The position numbers and the translations under genes were made by a program. Positions 45,277 to 55,400 of a stretch of 64,000 bases of DNA are shown piece after piece. The notes under the pieces were generated by a model. That model had not been told where the DNA came from, did not search any database, and was given only the letters and a program-made list of their open reading frames with translations. Position 1 is the first letter of the stretch. Each line of letters begins with the position of its first letter. Source of the DNA: Pogona vitticeps (taxonomy: Eukaryota > Chordata > Lepidosauria > Squamata > Agamidae); the NCBI RefSeq assembly GCF_051106095.1, contig NC_135793.1, positions 3,701,501-3,765,500 on the forward strand. Direction: 5' to 3'.

Positions 45277-45800
45277 ATATTGGCAAGTCTTTGCGTCCGA
45301 GTCCCGAGTTCCAAACCTTGAATCGGAATCTGAGTCTCAAGTCCCTATTAAAAAGCTTTTTAAAAAGTTAATGTTTTTAAAGGTGTTTTTTTTTTTTAAA
45401 TTAAAAAGCATTTAAATGACATCTCCTTCTCCCGACCGGCCCCCCTTTTGTCTCTCCCTTCTCTTTTATCTCCCCAGCGCAGCCTTCCAGGAGACCCCTC
45501 CCGAGAGCGTGCTTGATCCCACAAGAGGAGGGGAGGAGCCCGAACTCATGAGAGGAAGCCAAAGTAGCCATCTTGGAAAGGGGCCACCGGACGAGCTTCC
45601 AACCCCATCGCTACCTCTTTTTTATAAAGACTAGGACTTGACTTGTGACTCAGACCCATTTTTCCAAGTTGCATTTTTGAGTCCCTGTTATTTTAATGTG
45701 GAGCTGAGAGTTGAGTCCAAGATTTTTTTAAAAAAATGAAGTCAAGTCTTAGTCGAATCACCAGTGCAACTTAAGTCAGACTGAACAGTGAGTTGTGAGT
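45277..45800. repeat. Unnamed AGTC-dense repeat with G+C-rich core
   Basis: The ends hold AAGTCTTTGCGTCCGAGTCC, GAGTCTCAAGTCCCTATTAA, GACTTGACTTGTGACTCAGA and AGTCAAGTCTTAGTCGAATC. A 150-bp G+C-rich core lies at 45425-45600. It shares start and end words with 33727-34012. It may be a non-autonomous DNA transposon with subterminal repeats. Confidence 0.55.
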
Positions 45801-45804
45801 TCCC

Positions 45805-47740
45805 ATCCCATCCCTCCCTCCCTAAAAAAGTAACTTTTCTGAGCTCTGGAAGAGACAAAATACCATTTTAGAGGTTAGCAAGCCTGAACCCACACATCAG
45901 ATTTCTGAATAACATGATATCAGTCCTTCTGCCCTCAACATATCCTCCAAAGTAAAGCCCTCTTGATGGTGACGAGGTCATCTTTTTCATGTAAGCATGC
46001 TCAGTGGGTTGGACTCTCATTTTAGTCTTCATTTTACCATGCAGTTATACTCTGTGTTAAAAACTGAGATGCTGGAAGGATTTCATGCATATATAAAACC
46101 AGCCATGTGATAGATCTTGCTGACACTGGTCCAGAGAAAAGATTTTGCAGGAGTCCACATTCGAAAGACAATGAGCAGAACCTGATCTGCACCCCTTGGA
46201 TTTGTGGACGGGAATTAGAACATGATTATTGTATTGATTTTACTCTTCCCCAGATTTTACAATTCAACCTCTCCATCTTTCCTGAAGCAGACTGACTTTT
46301 TTATGTAGATCTTTTTTGTTCCATTAACTCACATAAACTGACTCATGGACATACACAAAACCAACTCATATCAGAAATATTTGATGAATTATTATTTTTT
46401 TCCTTCAAGTAATTCCATGCTGAATGATGGTGAAGGAAGTTGCCTGTCTGAGGAGGTGCAACTATCCATGCTCTCTGTTCAGTTTTAGAAAAACAGTGGT
46501 GTGGTCCTTGTACACAATCTGAAGACGGTGATGCTTTTATTAGACCGCTAAAAAGAATCACAAATGTAAGCTAGCTTTTAAACAGGTCTGATGAAGATCA
46601 ACGTGGGGTCAAAAACAACTTACGTTTGTGCTGTTTCAGTACTCGCTTAATGGCATTACTCACGCTTCCCTTTGGAAGCTCAAAAAGTGAACTTTTTCAG
46701 TTGTGTTTACACAAAACGGTCATATTTTTCCAAGTACAGTACAGTAATTTGTGATTTTTTTTTTTAAATGACCAAGTTCTATATGTCTTCATCATGATGC
46801 GGCCATCCAAAGCCTCCCTTTTCAATTCTTCCAATGTACATCCTGTACTAGTACAGCTTTCAACGTATCTTTAGGCTCGTGCCGAAAGCAGGGTTTGCAT
46901 GCGTCTGTTTATCCTATTAGCAAATACATTGGAATGGTGGGGCTCCCATTCTCCTATATCTGAGCTTACAAAACAGACTTCCCGCTGGCCACAAGGAAGA
47001 GCGTATGTTGCTCTTGGCAGTGGCCCAACATAACATGTTCATTTATGCAACACAGAATAGGGAACGATGACTCAGAGGACCTTTAAGTAACAACTGTTTA
47101 TCCGAGCCACTCCTGAATTTACCATGTGTAGGTAAGCTCTGCCCAGTCGTACTCAAGGTGATGATCTTCCTGTAGTCATCGGAGTTGGAAATGGGTAAAC
47201 AAGCTGGGAGCATTGGGCGATCCATCAAATCTGGCACAGGAGAAACTTTCAATCCACAGTCTTTCCGTGTTCTTCCTAAATTGACAAACAATGCCCTGTG
47301 TTCTTAATAAATTGGCAAACAAGACCAAGGGTTTGTATTTATACCGGTATACCAGTGAAGGATATTGGCGCTGTGATTCAGCTATGATGCATCAGAGCAA
47401 GGGTGCCAAATTCACAGCCTTACCTTGAGCTGATTTAATCGAGGGATCAAAGGGTTCAGAGGCTGAGCAAACAACTGCATTGTGTCACTTTTTTTTCTGG
47501 TGAGAACCGAGGGAGCAGATCGAGAACAGAACTAGGAAACACCACATTTGCACTGAGCGCTCACAATGCCTTTAACCACTTTAACCCACTTGCAGGGGAA
47601 TCCTGGGTGAGGCAGTCCAGAAAAGCAGCTCTTCCAAGTGGTAACCCAAAATATATCGATAATGTTTTAATATCTACAAAGTTGTTGTTATGTTACCTGG
47701 AACTCATTACTATATAGAGTTATTATGCTATGGGATACAT
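45805..47740. other. Non-coding; one unnamed repeat shared with 60090-60440
   Basis: 46480-46640 carries TTGTACACAATCTGAAGACG, TTTTATTAGACCGCTAAAAA and GGTCTGATGAAGATCAACG. The same words in the same order recur in diverged form near 60100-60400. No gene. Confidence 0.45.
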
Positions 47741-47744
47741 AGCA

Positions 47745-47990
47745 GCTGGCTGAATAGCACAGTGGTTTAGGTGCCTGGCTGCAGAGCCAAAGGTTGGGAG
47801 TTCAATTCCCCTTTAGGGCCTCCTGGGAGAAGAGCCAGCCTGGGTGGCCTTGGGCCAGCTGCCCAGTGGTCCTAGAGCGCCCCCAGAGGAAGGGAAGGGT
47901 ATAACCACTTCTGTGTATTCTCGACCTGGAAAACCCTGAAAAGGGGTCACCATAAGTCAGAATTGACTTGGCAGCCCACAAACTAACATG
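47745..47990 (+). mobile_element. SINE family A, full length
   Basis: GCTGAATAGCACAGTGGTTT (box A), GGTTGGGAGTTCAATTCCCC (box B), AGCCAGCCTGGGTGGCCTTG, GAGGAAGGGAAGGGTATAAC, GGTCACCATAAGTCAGAATT. The tail 47945-47969 matches the BovB terminus 35566-35590 at 19 of 25 positions by eye. Confidence 0.9.
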
Positions 47991-47994
47991 GATA

Positions 47995-48895
47995 TCTCTT
48001 CCAAAACTATGATTATTGTTATTATGGAATACATGGAAAAGGGATTTACTGTACATGAACATAGGCCATACAGCGGCTCGGGGTGCCAACAGTTATCTTA
48101 GATGGAAACAGTTTCCATTTTATCTCCCACCACCCCACATACACACTGTGAAGACACAACTAGTGAACCCTGCTGTTCCCTTTTCCCCTTTTAAATTATG
48201 GCCATTATTCACTGGTGTTGTAGTTCTACCGCTCAGTGTTTCAACCTTCTGAAGCGTGAGGTCCCTGCTTGTGCCTTTTTACCCAAAAAGACAAGGAACA
48301 GTGGTGATTTAGGGCAAACATTGTGGATTGCTCCTTGCATCCGATTAGGTTTGGGCGTGTTCCCCTATGTAGATAAATACTGATTGCTTTTTCGTGCCAA
48401 TCAGAACAACGTTGGCGTGAGCGCAAAACCTGCTCCTTCCTTGAGTGCTTACTCTTGGTAAGCCAGCTCTCATGAAAAGGGGTTGCATAAGCGTTACAAT
48501 CTGCCCCTTTGGAAAACCCAAGCATCTTCTCTCTACACACAGATACGCAAATCTATACGCTTCTTCTGCCATAATGACAGTGGGCATTCCGCTCATAACA
48601 TATAACGGCACTCAAGCCTTATAAATAAATCTCAGCTATTATTCGGAGGCAGTGATTGACTGACAAACAGCTCCTCAGTGATCAGTCTTGGTTGTGTATG
48701 TGATAAAGCTATCAATAAACGGAGATCAGCCAGAACAAGGAAAGGCACAACCCTTGACACTTCCGGAATTTAAAGATGGTTCAGTTAGGTCCGACACCTC
48801 TGACCTGTCAGGAGGTCTCAGGTCTAGATCTCACGGATGTGGCAAAGCTTTGTCTGTCTGGGCGACAAGGTATACCCACTTCCAAGAGGATTCCC
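47995..48895. other. Non-coding, unassigned
   Basis: No gene. Minus-strand frames at 48241-48611 match no family I know. Confidence 0.3.
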
Positions 48896-48899
48896 TTGA

Positions 48900-49105
48900 T
48901 TGAGTGAGCTGAGAGTTCGATCCCCCCTCTGTGCCTCCTGACAGAAAGAGCCAGGCTGGGTAGCCTTGGGCCAGCTGCACCATCCCAAGGTTGCCCCTAG
49001 AGGAAGGGAAGGGTAAAGCACTTCTGAGTACTCTCTCCCTGGAAAACCCTGAAAAGGGTCAACATAAGTCAGAATGGTCTTGACAGCACATCATCATTCT
49101 CAAAC
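48900..49105 (+). mobile_element. SINE family A, lacking the first part of the head
   Basis: GAGAGTTCGATCCCCCCTCT (box B), GAGCCAGGCTGGGTAGCC, GAGGAAGGGAAGGGTAAAGC, GGTCAACATAAGTCAGAATG and a CATCATCATT end. Confidence 0.82.
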
Positions 49106-49109
49106 CAGT

Positions 49110-50485
49110 GTATAAATAATGACAGCTTTAATTTACACCTCCTCTTCTACAGATGTAATGTTTTTCCCGCATGGGGACTGGGACTAGGATGTGAAGAAGC
49201 ACAGGACTTTTACGAGAATTCATTTGCACCCTCTATGGAAGCGTGATCAACAGCCAGCTTTTACAACACTTTGACTATGTTGACAGGCATATGAAAGAAA
49301 CAGATTTTGTTCAGATCCTTTCCACCTCGCTGTCTCCTTATCCATTTTTTAACCAGAAATAATTATGTAAGATTACACTTCAGTTTGGTTAACCATTTGG
49401 TAGAAGTGTGAGGTATCTAATCCTGGTGAATAAACAGGAAATGCTAATAAAGCAGGTCTCTTTAATGCAGGTACAAAACAGCTTTGTCATAGTGACTGTC
49501 AAAGAAGTCAGTGAACTATGATGAAAGAACAGTAAACAAATATTCTCTGGGAATTTTTTTTTTTTAAGTTGTGGCCTTCAGCAAAAAAAAAATAAAAAAA
49601 AATGCATAGTTAATTCAGGAACCTGAACAAGCTGAAGCCCAGCCTTATAGTCATAGGGTCGATGGAATCATAATCAGTTTTATCCCCCAAAATAAGCCTT
49701 TATAGAACTGAAAGGAACCAATATGAACTCTGTAATATTGCATATGAATCCTTGGATTCATGCTAGATCCTTTGCATTAACGTAATCCAGGGCATTCTAT
49801 AGTTACTTCCAAATTAGTATATGTGAGATTGCCTTATTGAGCTTTCAGTTTTCTGTGTTTTTTGGTCCAAATTCCATATAATTTCTTGTCCTTGTCATGC
49901 ATTTTGCGTAGATGTCCAGCGAATGTTTCTCCCTTGAACTTCCTGCTACAAATTAAAGTTTAACAGTTTGTTATTATAAATACTGTAACACATGACGGCT
50001 TGGGGTGGGGGCTACCTCTGGAACACATTAGATGGTGTTAGTTAGCATCAGCTATTTTTCTCATTTTTTTCCTCGTTCAGCGTTGTTTCCCTGGATTAAG
50101 GCAGCAGGAAATTGCTGAAATGTTGTGTTACTCTGTGCATATGACTTTGCCACTCTGAAATAATTCATGTTCCCCACTCCTCTCACAGAAGATGAGTTTG
50201 AATGAGTAAAGAAAGTAATAAGAAAATGCCAGCATCACTGTAATGGGCTAGCAATTAATCTGTAGCCCAGGAAAACTCCTACTGAGATGCATCTTTTAAA
50301 GATACAATGCATGAGTGTGCCATTTAGTTTTGTCTCCTTTTTTCTGGTGTAAAACAAACCAGAAATGAACATTTTGTGCTCCTGACAGATTTATTTTGGT
50401 GAGATTCCCTTGGTTACAATCTCCTTCTTCCGACACAGCAAACGGAACTGTAATCCACAAAAACCCACTGGCATTAAAATCTCTT
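49110..50485. other. Mostly unique AT-rich sequence
   Basis: About 1.4 kb free of repeats I can name, with no coding frame. It lies 1-2.4 kb upstream of the IRS4 CpG island, so it could hold distal promoter elements. Inference only. Confidence 0.3.
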
Positions 50486-50487
50486 TA

Positions 50488-50925
50488 AGACACCACCATT
50501 TATTTATTTATTTATTTATTGCTCATCCAGGGACACGTCACAGGGCTACTTCTTTTCAGAGGTTTTGACAACAATATTCGTTTGTTCAGGAAACAGTTAA
50601 AAACAGAACGATTTGAACCCGCCTTTAGAAGCGGAGTCTTGTTTTACCTTTCTGTTCCTCTTGTTTTTTTAAAAAACTGCCATATTATTCCAATATTCAT
50701 CTATTGTCCTAATATTTTAATTTTTTCTTGTCTTGTTTTATCTTCCATTTTCTTTTTAACGATTTTTTAAAAAGAAATTGTCCTAATATTTATTCATTGT
50801 CCTAATATTTCTTGCCCTGTTGGGGGGGTGTCTTCGAAATGTGTCATTTTAAACTTGTAAAGCGCCCAAAGTAGTGCGTGCAAGAAATAGGGTCGTGTAT
50901 ATAAATCAAGTAAATACATATTTTT
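50488..50925 (+). mobile_element. L2-like LINE, ORF end and 3' UTR
   Basis: It starts with (ATTT)n. A short frame then reads LFRKQLKTERFEPAFRSG, the usual end of L2/CR1-type ORF2, followed by AT-rich UTR, AAAGCGCCCAAAGTAGTGCG and GTATATAAATCAAGTAAATA. Confidence 0.72.
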
Positions 50926-51367
50926 TTTAAAAAATAACAAGACCAACAAAACATGAACTTTCTCAAGAGATTATTATTTTATTTAATATATCTTTGCCAT
51001 TTGGGGCGGATAAATTTCCTGAGAGGAATCTCGCTCGAACCCCGTGAGGGAACCCCTATCCCTCAGAGAAGCTGCCCCCCCCACCATTTTGGGGTCCCTT
51101 CACCCCAAAAATGTGTGGCGGGGGGTCTGAGGGGGCGCAGGCGTGGCAGGAGGGGGGAAAAGAAGGTGCGCGAACTGCCCAGCCGCGCGTGCGCACAACG
51201 GGGATGCCCTTCTCGTCTCCCCCCAACACTCTGCCCCGCCCCGCCGCCCCCCTTCGGACGGTTATTTTTGCACCCCGCCCTCCAACGGTCGCCCGCGCGC
51301 TGACGAGTTGTTTACTTCCCCGGCCCGCTCCACCCCCTCCACCTCCCCTCGGCCCTCGCTCGCGGCG

Positions 51368-51939
51368 ATTGGCTCTCCGTCCGGCCAATCACAGCGCCTC
51401 GCAGGTCATCAAACCTGGATCAGGGTGAGTACGGCGAGGTGAGCGGCTGGGGGTGGGGGCGGGGCCGGCCGCCAGAATGGTGCTTTGAAAAGCGTTGGCA
51501 TAAGGGGTCAGTGGGGGGACCCTCCCCCCTGCCGTTCTTTCATGGGGATTGGGCGGTTCGTACGCTTCTCGAGCCGCCATTGGCTAAGGGCCCTGCCACT
51601 CTGCATTCGGTGTATGTTGTGGAGTGGTTCCTCTTCCCCCACCTTTTCACTCACTCACTCACTCACTCTACACGCACGCGCCGAAGCCACCCTCCTCCGC
51701 TTGGCGTCGCCTTGCGTGTGTACGGCGCGGATTGGACGGCGGCCCAAGCCCCGCCTCCTGTTGGGCCTGTCCCTCCAACACCCACACACGCCGGCCTCCC
51801 GCGGGGCCGCTGAGGGACCCCTCTTTCGCCTTTCATTGGTTGCCACGCTTGCCCATCATCCCGCCACCCCCTCCCATCCACACAAACAGAGCGTCCCCAC
51901 CCATTGGGCCAACGAGAGGGTTTCTTGGATTCCCATTGG
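51368..51939. promoter_or_regulatory. Cluster of eight CCAAT (NF-Y) boxes
   Basis: ATTGG occurs at 51368, 51548, 51579, 51731, 51835, 51903 and 51935, and CCAAT at 51385. Several fit the longer NF-Y consensus, for example GCGATTGGCTC, GGCCAATCACA and GCCATTGGCTA. The first two face each other 12 bp apart. All but one lie in the same orientation. Confidence 0.65.
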
Positions 51940-52094
51940 TTCGTCTCCCGCCGGCTCCTCCCTTCTCACGCGCGGCCCCGCCTCTCGGGGGGTAGGGGAG
52001 GGCGGCTGTGGAGGCCGCGCCGTCGTCCCGCCTCTGGCTCGGGCTCTGATTTCCCTCCTTCCCTCCCTCCCTTTCTCCCCCTCCCGCAGGGGGG

Positions 52095-52104
52095 GTCACG
52101 TGAT
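52095..52104 (+). promoter_or_regulatory. GTCACGTGAT E-box
   Basis: The 10-bp word fits the MITF/TFE/USF class (GTCACGTGAY), 370 bp upstream of the IRS4 start codon. Confidence 0.5.
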
Positions 52105-52159
52105 GTTTTCGCCGTGGTGCCGCCGCCGCCGCCGCCGCCGCCGAGGCTTGGCTGTGTGA
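52103..52159 (+). CDS. Possible upstream ORF in the IRS4 leader, 18 codons
   Basis: ATG at 52103 opens a frame encoding MFSPWC, an arginine run from the CCG repeat, and GLAV, ending TGA. It exists in mRNA only if transcription starts upstream of it. It is out of frame with IRS4. A role in translation is inference. Confidence 0.3.
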   Translation: MFSPWCRRRRRRRRGLAV

Positions 52160-52341
52160 GGGAGCGAGTGAGGCGGGCGGGCGAGCGGGCGAGGAGGAGG
52201 GAGACGACGACGACCCGGCGCCGACTCACCGGGCCAGGAAGGAGGAGGCGGCTGGGGAGTCGTCCCGGGAGCCTCCGCCGAGGCGGCCCGCTTCGTTGGG
52301 GCCCGAGCGCGTCCCGGCTGGGAGAGCCCTGAGGGGTCCCC

Positions 52342-52359
52342 ATGGCCGGCCGGGCCTGA
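52342..52359 (+). CDS. Possible upstream ORF in the IRS4 leader, MAGRA
   Basis: ATGGCC at 52342 in a good context (C at -3 is weak, G at +4) encodes five residues and stops, 116 nt before the IRS4 start. Out of frame with IRS4. Confidence 0.35.
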   Translation: MAGRA

Positions 52360-52475
52360 GAGCGAGCGAGCGAGCGACCCTTCCTTGCCTCGCCTTGCCT
52401 TGGGAGGGCGGCTTCCTCTCGCTCCCTCACGACGCCCTCCCGCCTCCTCCTCGGACCCTGCCCTGGCCCCTTAAG

Positions 52476-55400
52476 ATGGCGAGCGGGATGCTTGGCCCCG
52501 GCGGGGAAGGCGGCTGCCCTGCGCTGGAGGGGAGAGACGAGGCAGCCGCGGGAGACGGCAACGGCGGCGGAGGCTCTGCTCCTGTGGCTGCTGCTGCTGC
52601 TGGTACGACCACCCCTGCTGCTGTGGAGGAAGACCTGGAGCTGGTGGAGAGCCCCCCTGGCCCACCCCCGGCTCAGCCCCCCCACCATCTGATGCTGCTC
52701 CTGAGGAGGTCCCCCAGCACCTCCCTTTGCTTGGTCCAGGAGGAAGAGGCCGGGCTCAGCGGGGGCAACCCTGCCCTGGGACGAGGGGGCGCCCCCGGGG
52801 GCGGGGGCACCGCCGGCATAATGGGCCGACCGGGCCCTTCTGGACGGGCCTTGGCCCCGACGCCCCCAGCCGGCGGCGCCTTGGTGGACGACGTGAGGAA
52901 ATGCGGCTACCTGAGGAAGCAGAAGCACGGCCACAAGCGGTACTTTGTGCTGCGGGCGGAGGGTCACCTGGCCCCGGCCAGGCTGGAGTACTACGACAGC
53001 GAGAAGAAGTTCAAGAGCAGCCTGAGGGCAGCCGCGGGTGGGAACGCGGCCCTCTGCTGCCCGCCTCCCAAGCGGGTGATCCCTCTCTACCAGTGCTTCA
53101 CGGTGAGCCGAAGGGCGGATGCCAAGCACAAGCACATCATCGCCCTGTATACGAAGGATGAGTATTTTGCCATGGTGGCCGAGAACGAGGTGGAACAGGA
53201 GAGCTGGTACCAGGCGATCAGTGAGCTCATGAATCAGAGCAAGAGAGGGTTTCTGGAGCAAGAAGACCAGGCGGATCAGCAGTTGGATGAGGATGACGAA
53301 CATTATGGGGCGACCCTCAAGCCGGGAACTGTGTTCAAAGAAGTTTGGCAAGTCAATGTGAAGCCTAAAGGGCTTGGGCAGACAAAGAATTTGACAGGAG
53401 TGTACAGGCTGTGCCTCTCTAGCAAGGCCATTCACCTTGTCAAACTGAATACCGAGGTACCCTCTGTCCATTTACAGCTCATGAACATTCGCCGGTGCGG
53501 CCACTCGGAAAACTTCTTTTTCATCGAGGTGGGTCGGTCTGCCTCCATTGGGCCAGGGGAGCTGTGGATGCAAGTGGATGACTCGGTGGTTGCCCAGAAC
53601 ATGCATGAAACCTTTCTAGAAACCATGAAAGCTCTGAAGGCCTTCTCTGAGTTCAGACCTCGCAGCAAGAGTCAGTCTTCTGGTGGGGGCAGTAGCACCA
53701 ACCCCATTTCCTTCATCACTACCAGGAGGCACCTTGGCAACCTGCCACCCAGCCAGACCGGCTTACAAAGAAGATCCAGAACTGAAAGTGTTACCGGGGG
53801 AACTCCTCCCACCACCAAGAGTAGTAGTTCTTACCGGTTCAGAACTTCCAGTGAAGGAGAAGGGACAATGACCAGACCGTTCAGGTCAGTTACTGGAAGC
53901 CTGATTCATCTGAATACGGCAAGGATGAATTTGGGGCGCCAAGAAGGGAGTGGACGGTATGTTAGGGCAGCATTTAGCTCTTCTTATCACACCAGATCTG
54001 CTTCCCTGCCAGTATCTCATTTCCCTTCTGCCACTAGCCCTGTCAGCGTTTCTTCAAGCAGTGGCCATGGATCAGCTTCAGATACTCTTGTACGGCCTTC
54101 CAGTTCCTCTGTTTGTGGGTCGCCAAGTGATGGAGGTTTTATTTCTTCAGATGAGTACGGTTCCAGCCCTGGAGATTTCAGGTACTTTCGAGTTAGGAGT
54201 AATACCCCAGATTCCTTGGGCAACACACCGCCGATTCGAGAAGAAAATTGTTTAAGTGAGTACATGTCTATGAGCAAGCAACAAATGGATAATAATAGCT
54301 CTAGAGATGATTACCGGGAGAGTGAGAAATGCTTCAGAAAAAGAACTTACTCTTTAACCAAGCCTGCTTCAATACCAGTGCAGCAAAAAACAACCCAAAC
54401 TGCAACTTCTTTAGATGAAGATTCTACAGGAAGCCATGGACATCTGCCTTATTCTGAATCGCCAAAACTGAAAAATAATCCTGAACCCGAGTATGGGGAA
54501 TCGGCCCTTGATGCTGTCTGTAATCAAAGCAGTAGTAAAACCAGAGACGATGGATACATGCCAATGATGCCAGGAGTTGCATCCTCTCTTGCGAGTAACA
54601 GCGATTATTTGCCAATGACTCCTAAAAATGTGTCTGTTCCAAAACAAATAAGCAATTGTTGGCCATCAACTCAGGCTGATTCCAAGGGATATATGATGAT
54701 GTTTCCCAGGGCAATCTCTTCACCTGTACGTAGTCCTTTAACTGCATTTAATTCTAAAACTACAAACGAAAAGTTAGCCCACAGTGAGTATATGGATATG
54801 TCACCTGGAAGCTCAGCCATTCCAAAGCCACCTGCGGATTCAAATTATATGCACACCAATGCCAGCTCCAAAATGTTTGGCTCATATTTCTCTCTCCCAC
54901 GAAGCTTTAAGACTCTCTCTGGTGAAAATGGCGAAGATGACGAATATGTTCCAATGTCCTCACCTGGAAGATTGCTGTATGATGGGTCTGAAAATGGGAA
55001 AAGTGTCAGTAATGAAGTTCTGGCTAATGGCCTTTCCAAATCATCTCTCCTAAAAACTACAGAGGAAGGCCATGCACAGAACAGAACTATGAGGCCTACA
55101 AGACTTCCCCTCGTTACCAGGGGTAGTAACACCATACCGAGAATGTATGATCGTACAATTCCCCTTGAGCCATCTAGCCCTGGTGAATATATAAATATTG
55201 ACTTTGGTGAAAAGGCTAGTCATACACCATATTCTTTATCTGCAGAGGGGTCTCCATCATCTCTGGGTTCCAGTAGTGACCACAGGCAGTCACCGCTTTC
55301 TGACTACTTGAGCGTTGACTTGGATGTTCAGTCACCAAAAGCTGCTAAAGAGCTCTCTAGTTCTTTGACAGATATATCAATTTATGCAAGTTCCAGCATC

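Larger units (their letters stand above)
51000..52900 (+). promoter_or_regulatory. CpG island and promoter region of IRS4
   Basis: About 1.9 kb of G+C- and CpG-rich DNA runs into the first codons of IRS4. I see no TATA box. It contains the CCAAT cluster (51368-51939), an E-box at 52095-52104, a (CACT)n repeat at 51648-51669 and (CCG)8 at 52120-52143. The start of transcription cannot be read from sequence; it may be broad. Confidence 0.75.

Noticed and set aside
52296-52475. Upstream extension of the IRS4 frame by 60 codons
   Set aside because: The extension has no ATG (52296 is TTG). The ATG at 52476 has a good context, and human IRS4 also begins MAS.
51966-53471. Minus-strand open frame of 501 codons across the IRS4 promoter and first part of the gene
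   Set aside because: It is the antisense of the IRS4 CpG island and PH-domain region. High G+C removes stop codons, and the translation shows no domain.
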